64,000 bases of DNA, from contig NZ_JAPPUY010000001.1 of the NCBI RefSeq assembly GCF_026712245.1, positions 496,001 through 560,000 on the forward strand, given 5' to 3'. The translations under genes were made by a program, and so were the position numbers. Below the pieces are notes generated by a model. The model saw only the letters and a list, made by a program, of their open reading frames with translations. It did no database searches and was not told the DNA's origin. Source of the DNA: Roseateles hydrophilus (lineage in GTDB: Bacteria > Pseudomonadota > Gammaproteobacteria > Burkholderiales > Burkholderiaceae_C). Positions 15,949 through 25,789 of this stretch are shown one piece after another. Position 1 is the first letter of the stretch; each line of letters opens with the position of its first letter.

Positions 15949-16115
15949 GGTGGAACTCCGATTTCGAGTGGTTGAACCGATTGCTGTGCTTGATTGCTGC
16001 ACTGCAACATGACTCGAATCATAGGGGTGTGCCGCCGGATTGCAAGTCTTTTTTGTGCGCTGCAACAAATTAGGGGTGTCTCCCGCTTTGATGCGGCGCT
16101 GCTACCGTGGCGGCC
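15949..16115. promoter_or_regulatory. Divergent phasin / deacetylase promoter region with repeated motifs
   Basis: A 167-bp AT-rich intergenic region. Two motifs occur twice in the same order: CTGCAACA at 16002-16009 and 16060-16067, and TAGGGGTGT at 16022-16030 and 16071-16079. Overlapping TGC/GCA-rich dyads (TTGCTGCACTGCAA, 15995-16008) resemble the kind of site reported for the PHA regulator PhaR, but this assignment is inference. Confidence 0.45.
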
Positions 16116-17045
16116 ATGCTGGCTTTCCATTCCGATGCCCACAGCCTGGCGCTGCCGCCGGGCCACCGCTTCCCGCAGTCCAAGTACCGCCTGCTGCGTG
16201 AGCACTTCGAGCGCGAGCCCGGCCTCTTGCGCATGCAGCCGGCGCCAGCGGCGGATGAGGGCGAACTGCTGCTGGCCCACACGCCGGACTACGTCGACGC
16301 CGTGCTGGGCGGCACGCTGAGCGCGGCACAGCAGCGTGAGATTGGCTTCCCGTGGAGCCCGTCAATGGCGGAGCGCTCGCGCCGTTCGGTCGGCGCCAGC
16401 ATCGCTGCCGCGCGTGCCGCGCTGGCTGAGGGGGTGGCGGCCAACATGGCCGGCGGCACGCACCATGCCTATGCGGACAAGGGCTCGGGCTATTGCGTGT
16501 TCAACGATGTCGCCGTGGCGGCCCGGTTGATGCAGGTGGAGTGGGCGCGGGCGCATCGTCATCTGCTGGGTGTGCTGGTGATCGATCTGGACGTTCACCA
16601 GGGCAATGGCACGGCGGCCATCTTTCGCGATGACGACTCGGTGTTCACCTTCTCCATGCACGGCGAGAAGAACTTTCCGTTCCGCAAGGAGCCGAGTGAC
16701 CTGGATGTGGGGCTGCCGGACGGCTGCGGCGATGCGGACTACCTGGCTGCGCTGGACGAGGCGCTGGCCACCGTCTGGCGCCGCTGCCAGCCCGGCCTGG
16801 CTTTCTACCTGGCCGGCGCCGACCCGCACGAGGGCGACCGCCTGGGGCGGCTCAAGCTCACCCACGCCGGCCTGGCCGAGCGCGACCGGCGCGTGTTGAC
16901 GGCGCTGCGCGAGCGCGGCATCCCGGTCGCGCTGAGCATGGCCGGCGGTTACGGGCATGACCTGGCGACCACCGTGGCCGCGCAGGTGACGACGCTGAAC
17001 CTCGCGGCCGAGGCCTGGGCGGCTAGCGCACGCGGAACTGGCTGA
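16116..17045 (+). CDS. Histone deacetylase-like (acetoin utilization/HDAC superfamily) protein
   Basis: A 309-aa zinc-dependent deacetylase of the arginase/deacetylase fold. Active-site features are present: GGTHHA (catalytic His pair), [19 protein letters not shown] (Asp and His zinc ligands), [12 protein letters not shown] (second Asp ligand) and MAGGYG near the end. The length matches bacterial class IV-like enzymes. The substrate could be an acetylated protein, polyamine or other amide; the sequence does not decide. A GTG at 16107 is an alternative start. The gene is divergent from the phasin gene, and its last 23 nt overlap the convergent chemoreceptor gene. Confidence 0.88.
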   Translation: MLAFHSDAHSLALPPGHRFPQSKYRLLREHFEREPGLLRMQPAPAADEGELLLAHTPDYVDAVLGGTLSAAQQREIGFPWSPSMAERSRRSVGASIAAARAALAEGVAANMAGGTHHAYADKGSGYCVFNDVAVAARLMQVEWARAHRHLLGVLVIDLDVHQGNGTAAIFRDDDSVFTFSMHGEKNFPFRKEPSDLDVGLPDGCGDADYLAALDEALATVWRRCQPGLAFYLAGADPHEGDRLGRLKLTHAGLAERDRRVLTALRERGIPVALSMAGGYGHDLATTVAAQVTTLNLAAEAWAASARGTG

Positions 17046-18558
17046 CCACCTGCGCCAGCCGCTGCGCCTGTTCGCGCAGCGACTCGGCTGCTGCGGCGCT
17101 TTCCTCGACGAGGGCGGCGTTCTGCTGCGTCATGTCGTCCACCTGGTTGACCGCCTGCGTCACATCGGCGATGCCCTGGCTCTGGGCGGACGCGCTGGCG
17201 CTGATCTCACCCATGATGTCGGTCACGCGCTGGACGGCGCCGACGATCTCTCCCATCGTCGCGCCGGCTTCCTGCACGTGGCGGGCGCCGGACTCGACGC
17301 GTTCCACGCTGGCGCTGATCAGCGTCTTGATTTCCTTGGCGGCCGTGGCGCTGCGGCCCGCAAGGCTGCGCACCTCGCCCGCCACCACGGCGAAGCCCCG
17401 GCCCTGCTCGCCGGCCCGCGCGGCCTCCACAGCAGCGTTCAGCGCGAGGATGTTGGTCTGGAACGCGATCTCGTCGATGACGCCGATGATGTCGGCGATG
17501 CGCTTGCTGGAGGCAGCGATGTCGTTCATCGTGTCCACCACCTGCTGCACGACGCTGCCACCGCGGTGCGCCACGTCGGCCGCCGAAGTCGCGAGCTGAT
17601 TGGCCGTCTGTGCATGCGCGGAGCTTAGCTGCACGGTGCCGGTCAGTTGGGCCATGGATGAGCTTGTCACCTCCAGGCTGGACGCTGTCTGCTCGGTGCG
17701 TACATTGAGCTCCTGGTTGCCGGAGGCGATCTCGGCGGACGCGGTGCGGATGTAGTCCGCCACCTGCATCACATCGCCCACGGTGCTGCCCAGCTGTTCG
17801 CACATCTGGTTCAGCGCCTGCATCAGGCCGGCCAATTCATCCTTGCCCAGCGGCGTGGCACGCTGCGTGAGGTCGCCCGCTGCCACGGCCTGGGCCAGCG
17901 ACAGGGAGGCGTTCACGTCGGCGGCGATCTTGCGCTGGTTGATCAGCAGCAGCCCCATGCCGGCGCCAGCGGCCAGCAGTGACACCAGTGCAAACAGCCA
18001 GGCGCCGCGGCGGGCGTGGTCCTGCTGGCTGCTGGCCGTGGCCTGTTGTTCTTCGCTCAGGCTGTGCACCACCTTGCCGATCAGTGTCGCCACGTCCTTG
18101 TAGCGTGCCTGGGCCTCCTGCATGGCGGCCACGCCGGTGTTGGGATCCACCGAGGCGAGGTCGACGGCGCCATCGGCCTTGCCCAGATAGGCCTGCAGTA
18201 GCGCCGGGCATTGCTTGATGAGCGCATCCGCATCGGGAGGCACGCCGTCCATGCTGGCGAGCGTGTTCAGCGTGCGCGTGACACCCTCCACCTGAGCCTT
18301 CAACTCGGCGCGCGCCGCCTTGACCTGGCCGTCGTCCATGGAGCCGATCAGCGCGAGGGTGCGGAACACGCCGCCGTGCATTTCGCCTACCTGCGTCTGC
18401 ACGGCCACCATGGTCATGAAGAGCTCATTGCGTTGCTGGCTGGCGGCATTGCTGCTCACGACCTCGCGCAGGGAATACCAGTTATTGCCCAGCCCAATGG
18501 CCAGCACGATGGCCAGCGCCGCCATCGGGGGCAGCAGCATCTTGGCGGCGAGTTTCAT
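17023..18558 (-). CDS. Methyl-accepting chemotaxis protein
   Basis: A 511-aa transmembrane chemoreceptor. The first helix (about 7-28) and the second (about 190-212, [19 protein letters not shown]) frame a helical periplasmic domain of the four-helix-bundle type. HAMP follows ([20 protein letters not shown]), then the long cytoplasmic coiled coil with the conserved hairpin tip ([20 protein letters not shown]). There is no C-terminal NWETF-like pentapeptide. It lies 31 nt downstream of a gene for a small periplasmic Cache protein on the same strand, so the two probably form an operon. Its 3' end overlaps the deacetylase gene tail. The ligand is unknown. Confidence 0.92.
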   Translation of the reverse strand: MKLAAKMLLPPMAALAIVLAIGLGNNWYSLREVVSSNAASQQRNELFMTMVAVQTQVGEMHGGVFRTLALIGSMDDGQVKAARAELKAQVEGVTRTLNTLASMDGVPPDADALIKQCPALLQAYLGKADGAVDLASVDPNTGVAAMQEAQARYKDVATLIGKVVHSLSEEQQATASSQQDHARRGAWLFALVSLLAAGAGMGLLLINQRKIAADVNASLSLAQAVAAGDLTQRATPLGKDELAGLMQALNQMCEQLGSTVGDVMQVADYIRTASAEIASGNQELNVRTEQTASSLEVTSSSMAQLTGTVQLSSAHAQTANQLATSAADVAHRGGSVVQQVVDTMNDIAASSKRIADIIGVIDEIAFQTNILALNAAVEAARAGEQGRGFAVVAGEVRSLAGRSATAAKEIKTLISASVERVESGARHVQEAGATMGEIVGAVQRVTDIMGEISASASAQSQGIADVTQAVNQVDDMTQQNAALVEESAAAAESLREQAQRLAQVVSQFRVR

Positions 18559-18589
18559 CGTCTACCCCCGGGGAGTGCGTCGGGCCTGT

Positions 18590-19048
18590 TTACTTGTAGA
18601 CGCCGCCGCAGACGATGGTCTCGTCCAGCCGCTCGCAGTACATCTGCTTGGGTTCGATCTTCTTGTTCGTCGGGTTGGTGAACTTGTAGTCCTGCCAGAA
18701 GCCGTTGGGTTTGGAGCGCCCCAGCTCCGTGCGCTCCCGCACGAAGGCCTTGCCGTCGATGTCCTTGAGGTCGATCAGGTCGCGGCCCACCTGCTTGGGA
18801 TTGGCGCCATGTGCCAGGCACTTGCCGTCCAGGCCGTAGACGACGAGGTAGAGGTCGTGCTTGATGAACTGCGCGTCCTTGCCGGTGATGTCGGCATAGG
18901 CCTTGTCCTTGCCGAGGGCCTTGATGTGGGCAATGCCCTTCTTGACCATGGCCACCGCGTCGTCCTTGGTGGCGTTCTGCGCCAGGGCGGTGGGGCTGCC
19001 GATCAAGGCGGCGCAGGCGAGGGCAAGCGAGGCGAGATTGCGGTGCAT
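18590..19048 (-). CDS. Periplasmic single-Cache domain protein
   Basis: A 152-aa exported protein with a signal peptide (MHRNLASLALACAALIG, cleavage near ALAQ). The mature part is a small Cache/PAS-like ligand-binding domain, with AVAMVKKGIAHIKALG, DLYLVVYGLDGKCLAHG, NPKQVGRDLIDLKDIDGK and FWQDYKFTNP. The ATG at 19048 has a ribosome site GGAAGGAG; the frame extends to 19228 but only this start gives a signal peptide. There is no transmembrane anchor or signalling module, so it must act through a partner. It is the first gene of a pair with the chemoreceptor 31 nt downstream, and may be a soluble sensor subunit for it (inference). Confidence 0.85.
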   Translation of the reverse strand: MHRNLASLALACAALIGSPTALAQNATKDDAVAMVKKGIAHIKALGKDKAYADITGKDAQFIKHDLYLVVYGLDGKCLAHGANPKQVGRDLIDLKDIDGKAFVRERTELGRSKPNGFWQDYKFTNPTNKKIEPKQMYCERLDETIVCGGVYK

Positions 19049-19226
19049 GCGGATGCTCCTTCCGAGCGTTGTGAAGCCGTTGCCAGCCGACGCCTCCGCG
19101 TGAGGCGTCCGCCGGTGCCCGACCTGGGCGATGCAGTGTCTACCGGTCAAATTGCGCCGGGCAAGTGCAAAAGTCGCAATCCATTGCCGGGCCATGCGCC
19201 GATGGCCGCATGGAAGAATGCGCCGC

Positions 19227-19664
19227 ATGACGCGACCACAGCCCGATGACCGCCAGGCCTACCCGCAGTTCGTGCCGCTCACGACGAGGTGGATGGACAA
19301 CGATGTGTATGGCCACCTGAACAACGTCGTGTACTACAGCCTGTTCGACACGGCGGTGAACCGCCTGCTCATCGATGCCGGCGCGCTGGACCTGCATGCC
19401 GGCACGGTCATCGGCTTGGTGGTGGAGACGCACTGCAATTTCTTCGAGTCGCTGGCCTTCCCGCAGCGCATCGAGGCCGGTGTGCGCGTGGCGCACCAGG
19501 GCCGCTCCAGCGTGCGCTACGAGATCGGCCTGTTTGCCGAAGGCGCCGAGCGCTGCGCGGCGCGCGGTCACTTCGTGCATGTGTACGTGGACCGCGACAC
19601 GCGCCGCCCGGTGGCCGAGTTGCCCCCGGCTTATCTGCAAGCCCTGCAAGCACTGACCCCGTGA
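19227..19664 (+). CDS. Acyl-CoA thioesterase, 4-hydroxybenzoyl-CoA thioesterase (hot-dog) family
   Basis: A 145-aa hot-dog fold thioesterase. The family signature is the motif with catalytic Asp in [20 protein letters not shown], followed by FFESLAFPQ. This places it with the YbgC/FadM-like 4HBT enzymes that hydrolyse short or aromatic acyl-CoAs. ATG 19227 was chosen for the family length; the frame runs upstream to 19131. It is 19 nt upstream of a 2-hydroxyacid dehydrogenase gene on the same strand and may be co-transcribed. The true substrate cannot be read from the sequence. Confidence 0.88.
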   Translation: MTRPQPDDRQAYPQFVPLTTRWMDNDVYGHLNNVVYYSLFDTAVNRLLIDAGALDLHAGTVIGLVVETHCNFFESLAFPQRIEAGVRVAHQGRSSVRYEIGLFAEGAERCAARGHFVHVYVDRDTRRPVAELPPAYLQALQALTP

Positions 19665-19683
19665 GCGGGGACGAGGAGCTGAC

Positions 19684-20664
19684 ATGCGCAAGAAGATCCT
19701 GATCGCCCGCCGGGCGCCCGCTGATGTCGTCGAGCGCCTGGCTGCGCACTTCGAGGTTGACGCCGTCGAGGGCGACGGCGTGCTGGCGCCCGACGACCTG
19801 CGCGCCCGGCTGCAGGGCAAAGCCGGCGCCTACATCACCGGCACCGAGCGCATCAGCGCCGAGCTGCTGGCCGCCTGCCCCGAGCTGCGCGCCGTCTGCA
19901 CGATGAGCGTGGGCTACAACCACATCGACCTGGCCGCCTGCACGGCGCGTGGCGTGCTGGTCACCAACACGCCCGATGTGCTGACCGAGACCACGGCCGA
20001 CCTCGGCTTCGCGCTCCTGATGGCCACCGCCCGCCGCATGAGCGAGGGCGAGCGCCTGCTGCGCGACGGGCAGTGGAAGAGCTGGTCCTGGGACTTCCTG
20101 GCCGGCGCCGAGGTGCATGGCACGACGCTGGGCATCCTCGGCATGGGCCGCATCGGCCAGGCGCTGGCGCGGCGCGGGCGTTTCGGCTTCGGCATGGACA
20201 TCGCGTACCACAACCGTTCCCGGCTGCCCGCCGACACCGAGCACGAGCTGGGCGCGCGCTACCTCAGCAAGGACGAGCTGCTGCGCCAGGCTGATCACCT
20301 GGTGCTGGTGTTGCCGTACTCTGCCGCATCTCACCACTGCATCGCCGCCGCCGAGCTGGCGCTGATGAAGCGCACGGCCACGCTGGTCAACATCGCCCGG
20401 GGCGGCATCGTCGACGAGGACGCGCTGGCGGCCGCGCTGCGCGAGCGCCGCATCGCTGCTGCGGGCCTGGACGTCTTCGAGGGCGAGCCGCGGGTCAACC
20501 CCGCGCTGCTGACGCTGCCCAACATCGTGCTCATTCCCCACATCGGCAGTGCCACGCTGCCCACCCGCCTGGCCATGGCCCGCCTGGCGGCCGACAACCT
20601 CGTGGCCGCGCTGACCGGCGCAACGCCTCCCACCCCCCTGAATCCCGAAGTGCTGCCCCTGTGA
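19684..20664 (+). CDS. ghrB: D-2-hydroxyacid dehydrogenase (glyoxylate/hydroxypyruvate reductase B-like)
   Basis: A 326-aa NAD(P)H-dependent dehydrogenase that should reduce glyoxylate, hydroxypyruvate or 2-ketogluconate. The Rossmann motif GILGMGRIGQALARR, the conserved NIARGGIVDEDAL (Arg), and the Glu and His of the catalytic set (FEGEPRVNP, PHIGSAT) are all visible. The N-terminal domain includes CTMSVGYNHIDL. Length and motifs match the GhrB/TkrA branch rather than 3-phosphoglycerate dehydrogenase. The start has a good GAGGAG site. The following unknown exported-protein gene overlaps its stop by 1 nt (TGATG), so it is co-translated. Confidence 0.88.
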   Translation: MRKKILIARRAPADVVERLAAHFEVDAVEGDGVLAPDDLRARLQGKAGAYITGTERISAELLAACPELRAVCTMSVGYNHIDLAACTARGVLVTNTPDVLTETTADLGFALLMATARRMSEGERLLRDGQWKSWSWDFLAGAEVHGTTLGILGMGRIGQALARRGRFGFGMDIAYHNRSRLPADTEHELGARYLSKDELLRQADHLVLVLPYSAASHHCIAAAELALMKRTATLVNIARGGIVDEDALAAALRERRIAAAGLDVFEGEPRVNPALLTLPNIVLIPHIGSATLPTRLAMARLAADNLVAALTGATPPTPLNPEVLPL

Positions 20665-21461
20665 TGAAACGCCGTCTGCTGTACGTACTGGCGCTGCTGC
20701 CCGCGCTGGCCCTGGCCCAGAAGAAGCCTGCCCCCCCGCCGCCCGCGCCGGCGCCTGAGGCCGCCGTTGAGGACAAGACGCCGCGCGATCCCAACAAGTT
20801 CGCCGCGCTGTCCCTGCTGGGTGACAGCGTGCAACTGCTGAACCTGACGCCTGCGCGCGGCGACACGGTGCAGGCTGGTGAATGGACTGCACGCCCTGCC
20901 AGCAGCCTGGACAACGCGGTGCTGCAGGCGCTGAACACGGCCGTCAAGGCTGGCGATGACAAGCGCGAGGTGAAGCTCTACACGTCCACCACGCGCAGCC
21001 TGTTCGGCGACCCCGCCAAGCTCTTCGTCGACGGCAAGCTCAGCCTGCCCGGCAACCTGGCCGCGGCGGTGCGCTCGGCCGGGGCGGGCAAGCTGCTGCT
21101 GGTCACCCGCAGTCAGCAGGAGCCGGGCCTGATCGCGGCGCTGCCGGCGCGCATCTACACCCCGCTGGAAGGCCCGGGCTTTGTGCTGGATCAGCGGCCC
21201 AGTGCCCAGATCGGTTTCGACGGTCAGGCCGGGTTGCCGGTGTTCGCGTCCTATGTGTCCATCCGTGTGGCGCTCATCGACCTGGGCGACATGCGGCTGC
21301 GCCGCGAGCAGTCGCTGGCGGTCGGCACGCGCCTGCCGGTGAGCCGCGAGGCCAGCGCCAACCCCTGGGCTGCCACCACGCCGGAGCAGCGCATGCAGGC
21401 GCTGGAGGCGCTGATCGAGGCGGAACTGCCCAAGGCGGTGAAGGGCTTGGTCGCGCCTTGA
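20664..21461 (+). CDS. Hypothetical exported protein
   Basis: A 265-aa protein I do not recognise. It has an N-terminal signal peptide (MKRRLLYVLALLPALALAQ) and a short Pro/Ala-rich linker (PAPPPPAPAP). The mature domain contains LSLLGDSVQLLN, KLLLVTRSQQEPG, a loop LEGPGFVLDQ and FASYVSIRVALIDL. No catalytic motif, Cys or membrane anchor follows the signal, so it should be periplasmic. ATG 20664 overlaps the stop of the dehydrogenase gene by 1 nt; a GTG at 20661 is also in frame. Translational coupling ties its expression to the dehydrogenase, but that does not reveal its role. Confidence 0.75.
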   Translation: MKRRLLYVLALLPALALAQKKPAPPPPAPAPEAAVEDKTPRDPNKFAALSLLGDSVQLLNLTPARGDTVQAGEWTARPASSLDNAVLQALNTAVKAGDDKREVKLYTSTTRSLFGDPAKLFVDGKLSLPGNLAAAVRSAGAGKLLLVTRSQQEPGLIAALPARIYTPLEGPGFVLDQRPSAQIGFDGQAGLPVFASYVSIRVALIDLGDMRLRREQSLAVGTRLPVSREASANPWAATTPEQRMQALEALIEAELPKAVKGLVAP

Positions 21462-21521
21462 GGGGGGAGGTCGAGGCACGGTCTGCGTGAGGCGTCGTAG
21501 CCCTGCGGCGACAATCGCCGC

Positions 21522-22889
21522 ATGACCGTGATCGATGTGCTCTTGCTGGGCTTGCTGGCCCTGGTTCTCTTCCTGGTGGTGCTGATTTGGGCACGTCAGA
21601 AGGCGCCGCAGGGCGTGCCGCCCGAGCTGCTGCAGAGCAATGAACGGCTGGAGCGCGAACTGCGCGATGAGCTGGGCCGCAGCGCCAGCGGCACGCGCCA
21701 GGAGCTGCTGCAGGGCCTGGCCCAGTTCCAGCAGGTGCTGACGCAAGGACTGCAGGGCAGCAACCAGTCGCTGGCGCAGCAGGCGCTGGCCGCGCGCGAG
21801 GCGCAGGACAGCGCCGCGCTGCGCAGCGCTCAGGCGCAGGCAGAGTCCATGCAAAAGCTGGGCGATGCGATGCGGGAGCAACTGCAGGCTCTGTCCAAGA
21901 CCAATGACCAGCGCCTGGCTGAGCTGCGCCTGACCGTGGAGCAGCGCCTGACCGCCATCCAGCAGGACAACGAGAAGAAGCTGGAGCAGATGCGTGCCAC
22001 CGTGGACGAGAAACTGCACGCCACGCTGGAGCAGCGCCTGGGTGAAAGCTTCAAGCAGGTGGCCGAGCGGCTGGAGCAGGTGCACAAGGGCCTGGGCGAA
22101 ATGCAGAACCTGGCGCGCGACGTCGGCTCGCTGAACCGCGTGCTGACCAATGTGAAGACCCGCGGCGTGTTCGGCGAGGTGCAGCTGGCCGGCCTGCTGG
22201 ACCAGGTGTTCACGCCCGAGCAGTACGCGGCCAATGTGGCCACGCTGCCGGGCTCGTCGGAGCGGGTGGAGTTCGCGATCTCGCTGCCCGGGCAGCGCGA
22301 CGATGGCCAGCCGCTGTGGCTGCCCATCGACGCCAAGTTCCCGCGCGAGGACTACGAGCGCCTGCTGGATGCGCAGGAGCGCGCCGATGCCGCCGCCGCC
22401 GAGGCCTCGGCCAAGGCCATCGAGACGCGGCTGCGGCTGGAGGCCAAGACCATCCGCGACAAGTACATCGGCCCGCCGCACACCACCGACTTCGCCATCC
22501 TCTTCGTGCCCACCGAGGGCCTGTATGCCGAGGCGCTGCGCCGCCCCGGCCTGCTGGAGAGCCTGCAGCGCGAGCACAAGGTGATGCTGTGCGGCCCGAC
22601 TACGCTGCTCGCCACGCTGACCAGCCTGCAGATGGGCTTCCGCACGCTGGCGCTGGAGAAGCGCTCGGCCGAGGTCTGGGAGGTGCTGGGCGCCGTGAAG
22701 ACCGAGTTCGGCAAGTTCGGCGATGTGCTGGCCAGGGCCAAGAAGAAGCTGGAGGAAGCCGGCAACACGCTGGAGGCTGCTGAGGTGCGCACGCGGGCGA
22801 TGACGCGCAAGCTCAAGGGCGTGGAGGCGCTGCCCGATGACGCGACGCAGCAGCTGCTGAAGCTGGCGCAGGCCGAGGACGCCGAGTGA
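21522..22889 (+). CDS. rmuC: DNA recombination protein RmuC
   Basis: A 455-aa RmuC protein, a PD-(D/E)XK nuclease-like factor that limits inversions at short inverted repeats. It starts with a transmembrane helix (about 7-24, LLLGLLALVLFLVVLIW). A long Gln/Glu/Arg-rich coiled coil spans about 40-200, and the conserved RmuC core begins near LNRVLTNVKTRGVFGEVQL. Diagnostic segments include WLPIDAKFPREDYERLL, the catalytic-like KYIGPPHTTDFAILFVPTEG and VMLCGPTTLLATL. Its stop overlaps the MFS transporter start by 4 nt (GTGA), so they form a pair. Confidence 0.93.
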   Translation: MTVIDVLLLGLLALVLFLVVLIWARQKAPQGVPPELLQSNERLERELRDELGRSASGTRQELLQGLAQFQQVLTQGLQGSNQSLAQQALAAREAQDSAALRSAQAQAESMQKLGDAMREQLQALSKTNDQRLAELRLTVEQRLTAIQQDNEKKLEQMRATVDEKLHATLEQRLGESFKQVAERLEQVHKGLGEMQNLARDVGSLNRVLTNVKTRGVFGEVQLAGLLDQVFTPEQYAANVATLPGSSERVEFAISLPGQRDDGQPLWLPIDAKFPREDYERLLDAQERADAAAAEASAKAIETRLRLEAKTIRDKYIGPPHTTDFAILFVPTEGLYAEALRRPGLLESLQREHKVMLCGPTTLLATLTSLQMGFRTLALEKRSAEVWEVLGAVKTEFGKFGDVLARAKKKLEEAGNTLEAAEVRTRAMTRKLKGVEALPDDATQQLLKLAQAEDAE

Positions 22890-24052
22890 GCGAGCCGGCC
22901 GGCCCGGCCCCCGCGCAGCGCATGCGCGACGCCTTCTGGTGGCTGATCGCCACCATGATCTGCGTGCACGCCTGCATGGCGACGACGCGGGTGACGGCGA
23001 GCCTGTGGGTGCTCAAGCAGGGCTATGGCGAGGCGTCGGTGGGCATGCTGCTGAGCCTGTTCGCCGTGGCGCCCATCGTGCTGTCGCTGTGGGCTGGTCG
23101 GCTGGCCGACCGCCACGGGCTGCACCGGCCGGTGGGCGTGGGCGTGCTGCTGGCCTTTGTCGGCGCCGTGCTGGCGCTGGCCATCCCGCAGCTGTGGGCG
23201 ATTGCGACCGGCTGCCTGCTGTGCGGCGGCGCGGTGGCGATGGCGGGCGTGGCCATGCAGCGCGAGGCCGGGCTGATGGCCCAGGAGCCGGGCGAGCTGA
23301 AGAAGATCTTCAGCTGGATGGCGTTGGGGCCGGCGCTGTCCAACGCGCTGTCGCCCGTCATTGCCGGCCTGCTGATCGACCATGTCGGCATGAGCGCCGG
23401 CTTCGCCTTCGCGGCGCTGCTGCCGCTGCTGGCCTGGGCGCTGGCCCGCAAGGTGCCGCGCAACCCGCCCAAGGTGTACACGAAGAGCTTCCGAGAGCGC
23501 GCGGCCTGGGATCTGTTCCGCCTGCCGGCCTACCGGCGCCTGCTCATCGTCAACCTGGCGCTGTCGGCAGGGTGGGATGCGCACAGCTTCGTGGTGCCCG
23601 TCGTGGGCCATGCGCGCGGGCTGTCGGCGGCCAGCATCGGCCTGGTGCTGGGCAGCTTCGCGGTGGCGGCGACGCTGGTGCGGCTGGCCATCGTGCGCTT
23701 CGCCGACGACATCGACGAGGCCAAGGCCCTGCGCGCCGCGATGGCGCTGGCCATGCTGACCTTCATGGCCTATGCGTGGCTGCCCGGCACGCTGGGGCTG
23801 GTGGCGGGCTCGGCGCTGCTGGGTGTGGCGCTGGGCTCGGTGCAGCCGATGGTGCTGGCGATGCTGCACCGCGCCACGCCGCATGAGCGCCACGGCCAGG
23901 CGCTGGGCCTGCGCATGCTGACGCTGAACGGCGCAACCGTGGGCATGCCCGTGGGCTTTGGCATGCTGGCCGCCACCACGGCGCTGGCCGCGCCCATGTG
24001 GCTGATGGCCGGCATCCTGTTGCTCGCACAGTTGCCCGCGCGGCGGCTGTAG
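22886..24052 (+). CDS. MFS transporter
   Basis: A 388-aa major facilitator superfamily permease with about 12 hydrophobic helices. The loop 2-3 signature is partly kept as WAGRLADRHGLHRP, and a second charged loop appears near RKVPRNPPKV. The GTG start at 22886 overlaps the rmuC stop by 4 nt. Nothing indicates substrate specificity; drug or metabolite efflux is the usual annotation for such proteins and is not more than a guess here. The gene is followed by an 8-bp perfect hairpin at 24084-24103 that may end the transcript. Confidence 0.85.
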   Translation: MSEPAGPAPAQRMRDAFWWLIATMICVHACMATTRVTASLWVLKQGYGEASVGMLLSLFAVAPIVLSLWAGRLADRHGLHRPVGVGVLLAFVGAVLALAIPQLWAIATGCLLCGGAVAMAGVAMQREAGLMAQEPGELKKIFSWMALGPALSNALSPVIAGLLIDHVGMSAGFAFAALLPLLAWALARKVPRNPPKVYTKSFRERAAWDLFRLPAYRRLLIVNLALSAGWDAHSFVVPVVGHARGLSAASIGLVLGSFAVAATLVRLAIVRFADDIDEAKALRAAMALAMLTFMAYAWLPGTLGLVAGSALLGVALGSVQPMVLAMLHRATPHERHGQALGLRMLTLNGATVGMPVGFGMLAATTALAAPMWLMAGILLLAQLPARRL

Positions 24053-24083
24053 CAGGCCCCTATACGGCCGACACGCAAGACCT

Positions 24084-24103
24084 GGCTTGCGCGATCGCAA
24101 GCC
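24084..24103 (+). terminator. Perfect inverted repeat after the MFS gene
   Basis: GGCTTGCG-CGAT-CGCAAGCC, 8-bp perfect arms with a 4-nt loop, 31 nt after the MFS stop codon. No T-run follows, so it could be a weak terminator or an operator for the downstream receptor gene. Confidence 0.35.
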
Positions 24104-24238
24104 CAAGGGCTGAGGTGCGTTGCCACAGCGCGCCACTAACCCTTTCCCTTTTGGGACGGCCTGCGCGATCATGAAGTGGGAGGCAGTGCGGCTGCGCTGG
24201 CCTGAACGTGCCCATCAATGCGAACAGCTGGAGGTGAT

Positions 24239-25783
24239 ATGCGCGTCAATCAGCCCGTGACTCAGCGGGAGTTCGAGTTCCCAGCGGATGCGACCCTGAT
24301 GTCGACCACCGATCCGCAGAGCCACGTGAAGTACGCCAACGACGCCTTTGTGTCGGTCAGCGGCTTCACGCGCGAAGAAATCATTGGCCAGCCGCATAAC
24401 TTTGTGCGCCACCCCGACATGCCGGAGGCCGCCTTCGCCGACATGTGGGCCACGCTCAAGGGCGGCGAACCCTGGACCGGCCTGGTCAAGAACCGCCGCA
24501 AGGATGGCGATCACTACTGGGTGCATGCCAACGCGATCCCCATCGTGCGCGGCGGCCGCACGCAGGGCTATATGTCGGTGCGCACGCGGGCGACGCGTGA
24601 GGAGTCTGCGTCCGCAGAGAAGCTGTACGCCGAGATGCGCGCCGGCCGCGCGGGCGTGCGCATGCACAAGGGCTTGCTGCTGGGCAATTCGGCCGTGGCG
24701 GCCTTGTTCAACTGGCGCAAGACGCTGGGCGCGCGCGGGCGCATCCGGCTCACGCTGTCACTGGTGTGGCTGGCCATGCTGCTGGTGGGCATCCCGCTCG
24801 CGTCCGACATGACGGCGCTGGCCCGCCTGGCGGTGGTGGTGGGTGTGGGCATGATCATCACGGCCATCGTCTTCGAGCAGATGTTTGCGCGGCCGCTGGA
24901 GGAGCTGAAGCGGCAGGCGCTGGCGGTGGCAACGGGCGCGCATCAGGACGTGTCCAGCATGGACCGCGTCGACGAAATCGGCATGAGCATGCGCTGTGTC
25001 AGCCAGTTGGGGCTGATGTTCCGCTGGCTGGTGAACGACGTCAGCCAGCAGGTGGTGAACCTGCAGACGGCTGTCAACGAGATCGCCAAGGGCAACGAGG
25101 ACCTGAGCTCGCGCACCGAGCAGGCCGCCTCCAGCCTGGAGCAGACCGCCGCGTCCATGGAACAGATGAACGCCACCGTCAAGAACAATGCCGACACGGC
25201 GCAGCAGGCCAACGAGCTGTCGGGCCAAGCCAGCACGGCGGCAGCGCAGGGCGGCGAAGCGATGGCGCAGGTGGTGGCGCGCATGGGCGACATCAGCAGC
25301 AGTTCGCGGCGCATCGCGGACATCATCGGCGTCATCGACGGCATTGCCTTCCAGACCAACATCCTGGCGCTCAATGCGGCCGTCGAAGCCGCACGGGCCG
25401 GCGAGCAGGGGCGCGGCTTTGCGGTGGTGGCAGGCGAGGTGCGCAACCTGGCCCAGCGCAGCGCCGAGGCAGCCAAGGAGATCAAGTCGCTGATCGGCGC
25501 CAGCGTGGAGCAGGTCGAGGCGGGCTCGCGCTTGGTGGACGGCGCGGGGCAGGCGATGGAAGAGATCATGGGCAAGGTGCAGCGCGTGTCGGACCTGATC
25601 AGCGAGATCAGCGGCTCGGTGCGCGAGCAGAGCACTGGCATCGCGCAGGTGGGCCAGGCGGTCAGTCACCTGGACCAGGTCACGCAGCAGAACGCGGCGC
25701 TGGTGGAGGAGAGCACCGCCGCGTCCTACAGCTTGCAGCAGCAGGCGGCCAGCCTGGTGGCGGCGGTCGGCGTGTTCCGGTGA
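24239..25783 (+). CDS. aer: PAS-containing chemoreceptor (Aer-like aerotaxis transducer)
   Basis: A 514-aa Aer-type transducer. The cytoplasmic N-terminal PAS domain opens [20 protein letters not shown] and contains [12 protein letters not shown] and [11 protein letters not shown], the PAS pattern of FAD-binding aerotaxis sensors. A hydrophobic hairpin (about 168-215) anchors it with no sizeable periplasmic domain. A HAMP-like segment and the methyl-accepting domain follow, with the conserved tip ([19 protein letters not shown]). A near-perfect ribosome site GGAGGTGAT ends right before the ATG. It likely senses redox or energy state through FAD (family knowledge). There are no che genes in the window. 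It is followed by a hairpin at 25790-25823. Confidence 0.9.
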   Translation: MRVNQPVTQREFEFPADATLMSTTDPQSHVKYANDAFVSVSGFTREEIIGQPHNFVRHPDMPEAAFADMWATLKGGEPWTGLVKNRRKDGDHYWVHANAIPIVRGGRTQGYMSVRTRATREESASAEKLYAEMRAGRAGVRMHKGLLLGNSAVAALFNWRKTLGARGRIRLTLSLVWLAMLLVGIPLASDMTALARLAVVVGVGMIITAIVFEQMFARPLEELKRQALAVATGAHQDVSSMDRVDEIGMSMRCVSQLGLMFRWLVNDVSQQVVNLQTAVNEIAKGNEDLSSRTEQAASSLEQTAASMEQMNATVKNNADTAQQANELSGQASTAAAQGGEAMAQVVARMGDISSSSRRIADIIGVIDGIAFQTNILALNAAVEAARAGEQGRGFAVVAGEVRNLAQRSAEAAKEIKSLIGASVEQVEAGSRLVDGAGQAMEEIMGKVQRVSDLISEISGSVREQSTGIAQVGQAVSHLDQVTQQNAALVEESTAASYSLQQQAASLVAAVGVFR

Positions 25784-25789
25784 TGCACA

